Assembly (NCBI GenBank): GCA_030057915.1 | Contig: JASGUC010000021.1 | Coordinates: 1-34,734, forward strand | Length of the DNA: 34,734 bases | Direction: 5' to 3' | From: Pseudomonadota bacterium | GTDB taxonomy: Bacteria > Desulfobacterota > Syntrophia > Syntrophales > UBA8958 | Part shown: piece by piece, positions 1 through 6,784 of the stretch | How the letters are laid out: each line of letters begins with the position of its first letter | Numbering within the stretch: position 1 is the first letter of the stretch | Notes under the pieces: model-generated | What the model was told of the DNA's origin: nothing | Seen by the model: the letters and a program-made list of their open reading frames with translations, nothing else | The model's database searches: none | Program-made: the position numbers and the translations under genes

Positions 1-105
1 GACCTTGCGGCAAAAGGACGGGTCACCCTTCTCTATTCCGCAAGCGACAAAGAATGCAATCAAGCCGTCGCTCTCAGGGAATACTTGCTCAATTGGAAGG
101 AATAG
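1..105 (+). CDS. DUF488-family protein, C-terminal fragment
   Basis: This is a partial gene: the reading frame is open from the first base and ends at a TAG at 103-105, so only about 34 codons are present. The visible peptide contains GRVTLLYSASDKECNQAV followed by LREYLLNW. This matches the usual end of DUF488 proteins, where a VTLLY-type strand is followed by a D-x-x-x-N-x-A-V helix and a terminal LxxFL or LxxYL. DUF488 proteins are small, of unknown biochemical role, and widespread in bacteria. The start, the promoter and most of the fold lie outside the window. I see no T-rich terminator after the stop; a large palindrome begins about 40 bp downstream. Confidence 0.65.
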   Translation, partial: DLAAKGRVTLLYSASDKECNQAVALREYLLNWKE

Positions 106-149
106 GAGACGACTGTGGCCAGGCTGAAACGCCTCGTCGCGGCGAACCT

Positions 150-218
150 ATGCCGGCGCGCCGGCATAGGTAAAGTACCTGAAATTATAGGTGGAATCGA
201 CGACGGTCAAAAAGTTTT
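150..218 (-). repeat. 69-bp repeat, copy 1 (palindrome plus promoter-like elements)
   Basis: Copy 1 of a direct repeat whose second copy is 513-581; I count 61 of 69 identical positions. Its left end is the core of a perfect 26-bp palindrome (146-171) containing GGCGCGCC at its centre. On the minus strand it shows TTGACC (210-205), a 15-bp spacer, and a perfect TATAAT (189-184), followed leftward by the palindrome. No T-tract follows the palindrome on either strand, so it is not a standard intrinsic terminator. Confidence 0.75.
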
Positions 219-347
219 GCCTCCGGAAATCACCCCCTCTTTACCCTGCGGCCCAGGCTGGAAATGGCCCTCTTTTATCCCGGTGAAACTGGCCCTGTTT
301 CTGGCCGGTGATGACCCATAACCCATCAATGGATAAGTGCGCCCCAT
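207..347 (-). CDS. Possible 46-aa small protein in repeat region
   Basis: A minus-strand ORF of 46 codons starts with ATG at 347. It is preceded by a very strong SD (GGAGGAGG at 361-354, six bases upstream). The product begins MGRTYPLMGYGSSPARNRAS, is basic and glycine-rich, and has no membrane segment or motif I recognise. The promoter-like pair in repeat copy 2 lies about 200 bp upstream in the correct orientation. The stop codon overlaps the -35 element of repeat copy 1. A decayed, inverted relative of the coding segment lies at 645-696. Against it being real: it is short, repeat-associated and unrecognised. The SD is the main support. Confidence 0.3.
   Translation of the reverse strand: MGRTYPLMGYGSSPARNRASFTGIKEGHFQPGPQGKEGVISGGKTF
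263..314. repeat. Arm 1 of a 52-bp imperfect inverted pair
   Basis: The sequence around TTTTATCCCGGTGAAACTGG recurs in inverted orientation at 645-696. The core of about 31 bp is nearly identical and the outer GGTGATGA end is shared, with more differences between them. The arm lies inside the small minus-strand ORF at 207-347. Confidence 0.65.
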
Positions 348-512
348 CAGCAACCTCCTCCAACCACGGGGCATCTACAACCGATGAAAAAGGGGGACAA
401 TCTCACCGATGCTAACACCCAGGACGGCCGCCGCTGTTGTCCGTAAAGATGACTTCGAAAGGTCCCGGCGGGGATGGGAACAGGCCACGAGCGGAAAGAT
501 TATCGACAGGTG

Positions 513-581
513 ATGCCGGCGCGCCGGCATAGGTAAAGTAGCTGATATTATAGGCACAATCACCGAGGGTCAAAAAGTTTT
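513..581 (-). repeat. 69-bp repeat, copy 2 (palindrome plus promoter-like elements)
   Basis: Copy 2 of the repeat at 150-218. The palindrome is an 18-bp perfect one here (513-530). The minus-strand promoter-like pair is conserved: TTGACC (573-568), a 15-bp spacer, TATAAT (552-547). The substitutions fall mainly in the spacer and just downstream of the -10, while both hexamers and the palindrome core are unchanged. The pair points leftward toward the small SD-led ORF at 207-347. Confidence 0.75.
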
Positions 582-644
582 ATCAGGACCGGGCAAGCGC
601 CGCGGTCTCGAAACTTCTCGCCCTTAGTGGGTGTGGGCCTATTG

Positions 645-696
645 TCATCACCGCTTTGATTCCAAGCCAGTTTCACCGGGATAAAAGGGAGCCATT
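645..696. repeat. Arm 2 of a 52-bp imperfect inverted pair
   Basis: Inverted partner of 263-314. Read on the plus strand it would encode a peptide segment ASFTGIK like that of the small ORF at 207-347, but its frame contains a stop. It therefore looks like a decayed inverted copy of the same unit. Confidence 0.65.
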
Positions 697-955
697 GTCA
701 ACGGTTCTATGGTGGCCATCTTCAGTCAACCTTTCATGCGAGGCAATTGCAAAGCTGCCGAGACTTTTGTAAAACTCCGGGAAATCGTTCTTTGTCGTTC
801 CGTTTATTCTTGAGTCCGCCTTGTTTTGGCGCGGCAGGTTGGCTAAGTCTTGCAATTGACTCATATGTAAATATTCGCAGCCCGCGGGATAAGGTGGTCG
901 GGCTAAAGGAATATCTTAATTACGCTTCCTTGAGCACGGATATATATGGGAAATG

Positions 956-1909
956 TTAAAGGCCTTCCTCGGCCAACTGCCGGACGAGCTTGCCTTGGCG
1001 CTCCGTCAAGGTCTTGGGGACCTGGATGTTGATCCGCACATACTGATCGCCCTTCGCGCCGCCCTTGAGCCCGGGGATGCCATAGCCTTTCATCCGGAGC
1101 TTGGTGTTGTTCTGAGTCCCCGGGGGGATCTTCAGCCTTTTGGTCCCGCCGTCAATCGTCGGCACGTCGATGGTCGCGCCAAGTATGGCCTGGGTAAAAC
1201 TTATCGTCTTTTCCACAAAGAGGTCATTGCCGTCCCGGGCGAACAGGGGATGGGGAAGTATGCTTATATGGAGATACAAATCCCCCGTCGGCCCTCCATC
1301 GAAGCCCGGCGCCCCCTTGCCTGCCAACCGTAGCTTTTTGCCGGCGCCGATTCCGGCGGGGATCTTCACGTTGATCTCATCGACCCGGTCTTCACGCTGC
1401 AGGGCGAGTTTCTTCTCCACGCCGTGGACGGATTCCTCTAAGGTAATCGATAGGTTGTATTGAAGGTCCTGCCCCGGGCGCGGTATGGGGCCGTAGGCCT
1501 GCCCGCCGCCGCCGAACAGATCGGCAAAGGGATCGAAAGACTGCTGAAAATCTCCTCGGCGTCGGCTGCCGGCGGAGAAGCCCTTGGCCCTTCCCCCGCC
1601 GCTGGAAAAGCTGAAGCCAAAGCTACGCAGCAGGTCGTTCAAATCGAAGTTGCGAAAGATGTCTTCCTGGGTGTATTTCTGCCGGAACTGATCGGCGGAG
1701 CCATACATGTCGTATTGCTGTCGTTTTTCCTGATCGCTCAAGACGGCATAGGCCTCGCTGATCTTTTTGAATTTTTCCTCGGCCTGGGCCTTGTTGTTTG
1801 GATTCCGGTCGGGATGCCACTTGAAGGCCAGTTTCCGATAGGCCTTCTTGATTTCCTCGGCGCTTGCCTTCTTTTCCACCCCCAACAACTGATAATAGTC
1901 TTCGGCCAT
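956..1909 (-). CDS. DnaJ-family co-chaperone, CbpA-like (no zinc finger)
   Basis: A 317-aa J-domain protein that would stimulate DnaK ATPase and deliver unfolded clients in the cytoplasm. Residues 1-70 form a complete J domain with the HPD motif at 32-34. Residues about 90-135 are glycine/phenylalanine rich, with [12 protein letters not shown]. Residues 140-317 match the two peptide-binding beta domains of DnaJ/Hsp40. The cysteine-rich zinc finger of true DnaJ is absent, so this is a class II J-protein of CbpA type, of normal length for that class. The start [10 protein letters not shown] is the usual beginning of the family. The gene stands alone, 102 bp downstream of iorB on the same strand, with its own TTGACA element in the gap. 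No dnaK or grpE is nearby. Confidence 0.92.
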   Translation of the reverse strand: MAEDYYQLLGVEKKASAEEIKKAYRKLAFKWHPDRNPNNKAQAEEKFKKISEAYAVLSDQEKRQQYDMYGSADQFRQKYTQEDIFRNFDLNDLLRSFGFSFSSGGGRAKGFSAGSRRRGDFQQSFDPFADLFGGGGQAYGPIPRPGQDLQYNLSITLEESVHGVEKKLALQREDRVDEINVKIPAGIGAGKKLRLAGKGAPGFDGGPTGDLYLHISILPHPLFARDGNDLFVEKTISFTQAILGATIDVPTIDGGTKRLKIPPGTQNNTKLRMKGYGIPGLKGGAKGDQYVRINIQVPKTLTERQGKLVRQLAEEGL

Positions 1910-1943
1910 TCTTTTCTTTCCCCAGGGAAGTTTTATTATCGGT

Positions 1944-1971
1944 AACTTACCAACGAAGACCGGGTTGTCAA
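1944..1971 (-). promoter_or_regulatory. Candidate promoter of the J-protein gene
   Basis: On the minus strand a perfect TTGACA (1971-1966) is followed after 16 bp by TAAGTT (1949-1944). The -35 matches sigma-70 consensus exactly; the -10 is weak. I do not see a clear heat-shock sigma-32 -10 (CCCCAT type). It lies in the 102-bp gap after iorB, about 35 bp from the start codon. Confidence 0.35.
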
Positions 1972-2011
1972 GATTTCAGTTGAAATTCATCCACGGCGAG
2001 TTCGTCTCTTC

Positions 2012-2647
2012 CTAACCGCCGCCCTCCCCTTCCCGATAATCCCGTCCCAGATGAAACGCCTGCCTATTGGCGTCCAGCGTCCGGGTCGGGAAGGATTCCT
2101 TCAGGACCCTCTCCCAAAGGTCGGGCGCGAAGTCGAGCCATGGCGACAGCGCCCCCAGGAGAACCGTATTCTCCGCCCGGATATTTCCTGCCGCCGCCGC
2201 CAGGTCGCGGGCCTTTATGACCTTTACGGTGGAAAAGCCCTGGCGGATGAGCGCGACGGCATTATCCGGATAGGGCATCGTCCCCAGATTGACCGCGGGC
2301 GGATAGATCTCCGTTTCGTTGACGATGATCCTTCCCGAGGGCTTGAGATAGTCGAGGTAGCGCAGCGCCTCGAGCTTCTCGAAGGCCAGGAGGATGTCCA
2401 CATTCCCCTTGCGCTCGATGGGGGAATAGACCTTTTGGCCGTAGCGGACATGGCTGGTCACACACCCCCCCCGTTGGGCCATCCCGTGGACCTCACTCTT
2501 TTTCACATCCAGGCCCGCCTCCATGATCACCCGGCACAGGATGTCGCTGGCCCGGAGGATGCCCTGGCCGCCCACTCCGGCCAACAGGACGCTCCTTGCC
2601 GGGCCGGCGGCGATGTCTTTCCTCAACTGCTTGTCTTTCCTGTCCAT
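2012..2647 (-). CDS. iorB: Indolepyruvate:ferredoxin oxidoreductase, beta subunit
   Basis: A 211-aa protein of the pyruvate/ketoisovalerate oxidoreductase gamma-type domain. With IorA it oxidatively decarboxylates aryl-2-oxo acids (indolepyruvate, phenylpyruvate) to aryl-acetyl-CoA, passing electrons to ferredoxin. The N-terminal VGGQGI motif (residues 25-30) and the later EVHGMAQRGG segment (about 53-62) are the family signatures. The length is typical of IorB. It starts three bases after the iorA stop with a GGAG SD (GGTGGAG), so the two are translated as a pair. It is the last gene of the six-gene minus-strand run. I see no intrinsic terminator after it. Confidence 0.92.
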   Translation of the reverse strand: MDRKDKQLRKDIAAGPARSVLLAGVGGQGILRASDILCRVIMEAGLDVKKSEVHGMAQRGGCVTSHVRYGQKVYSPIERKGNVDILLAFEKLEALRYLDYLKPSGRIIVNETEIYPPAVNLGTMPYPDNAVALIRQGFSTVKVIKARDLAAAAGNIRAENTVLLGALSPWLDFAPDLWERVLKESFPTRTLDANRQAFHLGRDYREGEGGG

Positions 2648-2650
2648 GGC

Positions 2651-4447
2651 TCACTCCACCTCCTCGATGGCCCCTACCTTGCAAACCTGCTGGCAGAGCG
2701 TGCAGCCCGTGCACGAATCGGCGTCGATATATGAGTTGCCGTCCTGCTTTTTGGCGTTTTTGACAATCTCGTGGGCCGGTCGATCCTTGAAGCTCCGCCA
2801 GGCGATGGGCGGGCAACCCAAATCGAGACAGTTCCGGCAGCCGATGCATTTATTCGCATTGACCCGGAGCGGCTTTCGTGTCTCCGGGGAATGGCGCTTG
2901 AATAGCACGCAGGAGCGACGGGAAACGACCAGGGACGATCCGCCCCTGGCGAGTTCCTCCTTCATGACGGTCCGGGTGTTTTTAAGATCGTAGGGATCGA
3001 TTTCCCGGACGCTGTCGATGCCGAGCACCGTGGCCAAGGCCTGAAAGTCCACCTCTTTGGTCTTCGTCCCCTGGAGGGTGTAGCCGGTGGCGGGATGTTC
3101 CTGCATCCCCGTCATGGCGGTGGTCCGGTTGTCGCAGATGACGATGACCGCCTCGCCTTGATTATAGGCCAGATTCAAAAGGGGGGTGATCCCAGAGTGT
3201 AGGAAGGTGGAGTCCCCGATCACGCCCACGACCTTCCCCCTCCCCTTTTCTCCCAGGGCCTTGCTCATCCCGTGGGCCATCCCGATGCTGGCCCCCATGC
3301 AGATGCACGAATGAAGGCCCGCCAGCGGTTTCATGAACGCCAGGGTATAACAGCCGATATCCCCCGCCACGAAGGTGGCCTTCAGCTTCCCCAGGACATG
3401 GAATAGGCCCCGATGGGGGCAACCGGGACAGAGATTGGGCGGCCGGGGAGGGATGACGACCTCCGGCGGCTTGATCGAGGCGTCGGTTTTCAGCCCCATC
3501 GCCCCGGCGATGACCCCGGGATCGAATTCATTGGTATAGGGGAAGAGTTCTTTCCCCGTCACTTCGATCCCCATGGCCCGGATCTGTTCTTCCAGGAAGG
3601 GATCCAATTCTTCGATAACATAGAGCTTTTTTACTGAAGCGGCGAATTTGCGGATCAATCTTTCCGGCAGCGGATGGACCAGGCCCAGTTTTAAATAGGA
3701 ACAGTCGGGCAGGACGTCCTTGGCATAGTTATAAGGCATCCCCGCCGTAATGATCCCCGCCTCCCCATTGCGGATCTCCATACGGTTTTCCGGAAAGGTC
3801 TCGGCGAAAGCCCGGAGGGCTCGCAGGCGTTTTTCCACCTCCACTCGCCTCATGCGGGCCATGGCCGGGACCATGACGTACTTTGCGGGATCGATCCGCA
3901 ACTCCCGGCGCTCCTCGAGGGGAACGGGCGTTTCGGCAACGACGACGGACTTGGAATGGGACACCCGGGTGGTGGAGCGGAGGAATACCGGGGTGTCGAA
4001 GGCGGCGCTCATTTCAAAGGCGATCCTGACGAACCTCCGGGCCTCGTCGCTGTCCGCCGGCTCCAGCATGGGCAGCTTGGCGAACTTCGCGTAATTGCGA
4101 TTGTCCTGCTCGTTTTGGGAGCTGTGGAGGGACGGATCGTCGGCGGTGATGATGACCAGGGCGCCGTTGGTCCCCGTGTAGCTCACGGTGAACAAGGGAT
4201 CGGCGGCCACATTCACCCCCACGTGTTTCATGGTCACCAAGGCCTTCGCCCCGGCCACGGCCGCCCCGATTCCCACCTCCAGGGCCACCTTTTCATTGGG
4301 GGCCCATTCGGCGTACACGCCTTCATACTTGGAGAACTCCTCGAGAATCTCCGTGCTCGGCGTCCCGGGATAACCGGCGCCGAAACTCACGCCGCATTCA
4401 TAAGCACCTCTGGCGATGGCCTCATTGCCCGACATCAACAGTTTCAT
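2651..4447 (-). CDS. iorA: Indolepyruvate:ferredoxin oxidoreductase, alpha subunit
   Basis: A 598-aa catalytic subunit for ferredoxin-dependent decarboxylation of arylpyruvates formed by transamination of aromatic amino acids. The N-terminal half is the transketolase pyrimidine-like domain, beginning with MSGNEAIARGAYE. The thiamine-diphosphate region contains CPGCPHRG, then GDSTFLHSG and a downstream DNRTTAMTG. The C-terminus carries a two-cluster ferredoxin domain: cysteines at about 534, 537, 540 and 545, then 579, 582, 585 and 589, enough for two [4Fe-4S] clusters. The length matches known IorA. It follows the TPR gene by 25 bp. With iorB it points to anaerobic amino-acid catabolism, or to the reverse reaction in synthesis. 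The direction cannot be read from sequence. Confidence 0.94.
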   Translation of the reverse strand: MKLLMSGNEAIARGAYECGVSFGAGYPGTPSTEILEEFSKYEGVYAEWAPNEKVALEVGIGAAVAGAKALVTMKHVGVNVAADPLFTVSYTGTNGALVIITADDPSLHSSQNEQDNRNYAKFAKLPMLEPADSDEARRFVRIAFEMSAAFDTPVFLRSTTRVSHSKSVVVAETPVPLEERRELRIDPAKYVMVPAMARMRRVEVEKRLRALRAFAETFPENRMEIRNGEAGIITAGMPYNYAKDVLPDCSYLKLGLVHPLPERLIRKFAASVKKLYVIEELDPFLEEQIRAMGIEVTGKELFPYTNEFDPGVIAGAMGLKTDASIKPPEVVIPPRPPNLCPGCPHRGLFHVLGKLKATFVAGDIGCYTLAFMKPLAGLHSCICMGASIGMAHGMSKALGEKGRGKVVGVIGDSTFLHSGITPLLNLAYNQGEAVIVICDNRTTAMTGMQEHPATGYTLQGTKTKEVDFQALATVLGIDSVREIDPYDLKNTRTVMKEELARGGSSLVVSRRSCVLFKRHSPETRKPLRVNANKCIGCRNCLDLGCPPIAWRSFKDRPAHEIVKNAKKQDGNSYIDADSCTGCTLCQQVCKVGAIEEVE

Positions 4448-4472
4448 ATCGTCCCCTGTCTCCCCCCTGCGA

Positions 4473-5153
4473 TTAGCCCAGCATGGCCAATTTCCGGCCG
4501 ATGAGCATCTTGAGCGTTGGATCCTGAACCTTTTCCAGGGCCTGCCGGTAATATTCCCGGGCCTTGTCCCTGTCCTTGAGACCCTCGCAACTGCGGGCCA
4601 TGCCGGCCAGGATATCGCCGGCGAAGGGTCCGCCCGCCCGGGATTGCAGGGCCCGCTCGTAGCTGTTCAAGGCAAGCTTGAAGTCGCCCTTGGCCTCATG
4701 ACAGTATCCGAGGCCGCCGTAGGCCAGGGCCGTGAACTCGTTGTCGCCCCTTTTCCCCTGTAGAAACGCCTGGAAGGACCGTATCGCCTCGTCGATCCTC
4801 CCGGCGTTGAGATAAGCGTTGCCGATCCGGTAGTGAGAAAGGACGGCGGCCCGGCTGCCGGGGTGTTTGGCGGTCACCTCCTGAAACGGCTTTACGACGG
4901 CCTCCACATCCTGATTCATCGCCGCCAGGCGGGAATTGTTCAGGACCGCCTGATTGTAGAGATTGGCCGCCTTGGTCTCCTCGGTGTGACGCCAGTAGAA
5001 CCAGCCCGCGATTATGACGACGCTCAGGGAGGCAACCGCCGCCCCCAGTCCGATGTTCCTCTTATGGGTCAAGATGTAATCCCTCACTCCTTCAAGAAAC
5101 ACCTGAAACCTGTCTGGCGTCAGTATCTCCTTCTTATTCGTCTTGCTTGCCAT
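4473..5153 (-). CDS. Membrane-anchored tetratricopeptide-repeat protein (YfgM-like)
   Basis: A 226-aa protein with a cytoplasmic N-terminus of about 35 residues and one membrane segment at roughly 36-53 (IGLGAAVASLSVVIIAGWFY). The periplasmic part is made of helical TPR units, for example AVLSHYRIGNAYLNAGRIDE and ALAYGGLGYCHEAKGDF. The layout resembles the TPR_21/YfgM family, proteins that meet newly exported chains near the Sec translocon; the exact role here is not known. A good SD (GGAGAGG) precedes the ATG. The start overlaps the end of the upstream thioesterase gene by 20 bp, and iorA follows after 25 bp, so it is within an operon of metabolic genes. Confidence 0.75.
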   Translation of the reverse strand: MASKTNKKEILTPDRFQVFLEGVRDYILTHKRNIGLGAAVASLSVVIIAGWFYWRHTEETKAANLYNQAVLNNSRLAAMNQDVEAVVKPFQEVTAKHPGSRAAVLSHYRIGNAYLNAGRIDEAIRSFQAFLQGKRGDNEFTALAYGGLGYCHEAKGDFKLALNSYERALQSRAGGPFAGDILAGMARSCEGLKDRDKAREYYRQALEKVQDPTLKMLIGRKLAMLG

Positions 5154-5574
5154 ATTCCTCTCCTGCTTGTGTCTTTATGCCCCTGCCGATCATGGCCGCC
5201 ATCTTCTCCGGGATGCGGATGATCTTGCCCTCCCGGTTCAGGCAGGCGTGGACTGTATATCCCTTCGCCAGTATCCGCTTTTCGTCTTCCGTGCGAATGA
5301 TGTTGCGGAATTTGATGCTCGCCCGCTTTAGGTAAACGATTTCCGTCTCCATCCAAAGCAGGTCGTCATAGCGGGCCGGGAACAGATAATGGCAATAGGC
5401 CCGCGTGATGGGGAGGCTGATCCCCGCGGCGGCCCATTCCGCGTAAACGATCCCCAAATCCCGGAACAGTTCCGTCCTTCCCACCTCGAACCACTTGATG
5501 TAGTTCGTATGATACACGATCCCCATGGCGTCGGTGTCGGCGTAGATTACCCGGATTTTAACGCGGTTCGTCAA
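5134..5574 (-). CDS. Acyl-CoA thioesterase, YbgC/FadM hotdog family
   Basis: A 146-aa single-hotdog-fold protein that would hydrolyse acyl-CoA to free acid and CoA. The family signature YADTDAMGIVYHTNY lies at residues 11-25. The second aspartate (residue 15) is the position of the catalytic acid in 4-hydroxybenzoyl-CoA thioesterase. The length is normal. The start is a TTG at 5574 with an AAGG SD about six bases before it; the next methionine would remove the catalytic motif. The gene overlaps apgM upstream by 17 bp and the TPR gene downstream by 20 bp. It is not beside tol-pal genes, the usual place of ybgC. With iorA and iorB downstream, an aryl- or short-chain acyl-CoA substrate is conceivable but unproven. 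Confidence 0.85.
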   Translation of the reverse strand: MTNRVKIRVIYADTDAMGIVYHTNYIKWFEVGRTELFRDLGIVYAEWAAAGISLPITRAYCHYLFPARYDDLLWMETEIVYLKRASIKFRNIIRTEDEKRILAKGYTVHACLNREGKIIRIPEKMAAMIGRGIKTQAGEEYGKQDE

Positions 5575-6784
5575 AGAAAGGCCTTCCTGGGGAGATGAAG
5601 AGATCCATGAGTCCGCTGCCGGGGGTCACCATCCGGCCGGCATCCCGGGCCGCCGCCTCGCTGTAGCCCCGGCCGGAGGGGCGGTTCTCCTTGGCAACGG
5701 TCGAATAGGCGACGAAGGGGCTGGGATCGGAGGCATGGGTGCGGATGGCGATCGGGGTGGGATGATCGCTCAGGACCAGGATGCGCGCCGCGCCGAGCCC
5801 GGGCAGCCCCTTGAGGGCCGTTCCCACCACCAGGTTGTCGAAGTCCTCGATGGCCTCGATCTTCCCGGGGAGATTGCCCTCGTGTCCCATCTCGTCCGGG
5901 GCTTCCACGTGGACAAAGACGAAATCCAGCTCCTCAAGGGCCGCCAGGGCCCGCTCGGCCTTGCCGCGATAATTGGTGTCGGTGTAGCCGGTGGCCCCTT
6001 CCACTCGCAGCGGTTGCAGCCCCGCATAGATCCCGATGCCGTTGAGGAGATCTACCGCGGAGATCACCCCGCCCCGCAATCCGTAGCGATCCGTGAGTTT
6101 CACCATTTGTGGCGCCCGGCCCTGACCCCACAGCCAGACGGCATTGGCCGGGTGCTTTCCATCCCGTTTCCGGGCCGCGTTTATCCGGTGGGTCGCCAGG
6201 ACGGCTTTAGCCTGCGTCATAACGTCGATGAGGGTCTGGCTTCCCGGCCCCGCGGGCAGGTAGCGGTTTGTCTCCCGTCCGGTGATGTCGTGGGGCGGGG
6301 TGGTCTGCATCTCCACGGCGCCATTGCGCCAGACGAAGAGATGACGATAACTTACCCCCGGGTAGAACTCGAACTCCTGGCACCCCAGGGCATCCTGGAG
6401 GGAGGCGACGAGTTCCGCCGCCTCGTCGCTGGCGATGTGGCCGGCGGTGAAATCGTCCATGGTCGGATCCTCGCCGTCGCCGAGGGTGACGAGGTTACAG
6501 CGGAAGGCCGCGTCCCGGGGACCGAGAGCCACGCCCATGTTGGCCGCCTCCAGGGGTCCGCGTCCCGAATAGCATGTGGCGGGGTCGTAACCGAGGACGG
6601 AAAGGTTGGCCACGTCACTCCCGGGCTTGAAGCCCTGGGGGATGGTGTCCACCAGACCCAGGATCCCCTCCCGGGCCAGGAAGTCCATATGCGGCGTCCG
6701 AGCCGCCTCCAGGGGGGTCTTGCCGCCCAGGCGCTCCAGGGGATAATCGGCCATGCCGTCGCCCAGCAAAACGAGATATTTCAT
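5558..6784 (-). CDS. apgM: ApgM-type phosphoglycerate mutase / proposed homoserine kinase
   Basis: A 408-aa alkaline-phosphatase-superfamily protein of the archaeal-type, cofactor-independent phosphoglycerate mutase group. Metal and nucleophile motifs are visible: LLGDGMADYP near the N-terminus, then GSDVANLSVLGYDP with the likely catalytic serine at about residue 56, later EAPDEMGHEGN and LSDHPTP. Members of this group next to homoserine dehydrogenase have been proposed to act as homoserine kinase. The immediate neighbour here is hom, whose TGA overlaps the apgM ATG by one base (TGATG), with a GAGAGG SD. A GTG one codon upstream (6787) is the alternative start. That context favours a threonine-pathway role over glycolysis, but the sequence alone does not decide. 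Confidence 0.88.
   Translation of the reverse strand: MKYLVLLGDGMADYPLERLGGKTPLEAARTPHMDFLAREGILGLVDTIPQGFKPGSDVANLSVLGYDPATCYSGRGPLEAANMGVALGPRDAAFRCNLVTLGDGEDPTMDDFTAGHIASDEAAELVASLQDALGCQEFEFYPGVSYRHLFVWRNGAVEMQTTPPHDITGRETNRYLPAGPGSQTLIDVMTQAKAVLATHRINAARKRDGKHPANAVWLWGQGRAPQMVKLTDRYGLRGGVISAVDLLNGIGIYAGLQPLRVEGATGYTDTNYRGKAERALAALEELDFVFVHVEAPDEMGHEGNLPGKIEAIEDFDNLVVGTALKGLPGLGAARILVLSDHPTPIAIRTHASDPSPFVAYSTVAKENRPSGRGYSEAAARDAGRMVTPGSGLMDLFISPGRPFFDEPR

Larger units (their letters stand above)
106..955. other. 850-bp gene-poor region built of repeats
   Basis: No convincing conserved gene is present between the DUF488 fragment and the J-protein gene. The stretch holds two 69-bp direct repeats (150-218 and 513-581, about 88% identical), each starting with a GC-rich palindrome and carrying a leftward promoter-like pair. 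It also holds an imperfect 52-bp inverted pair (263-314 with 645-696) and one small minus-strand ORF with a strong SD (207-347). Other short frames have no SD or recognisable product. It may be the decayed remnant of a mobile element or of a repeat family. I recognise no transposase motif. Confidence 0.6.

Noticed and set aside
146..171. 26-bp palindrome as an intrinsic terminator for the DUF488 gene
   Set aside because: No T-tract follows on either strand, and the same palindrome is part of a repeated unit.
115..959. Short plus- and minus-strand frames of 60-70 codons in the repeat region
   Set aside because: No SD, no conserved motif, and they cross the repeats. Only the SD-led 46-codon ORF was kept, at low confidence.
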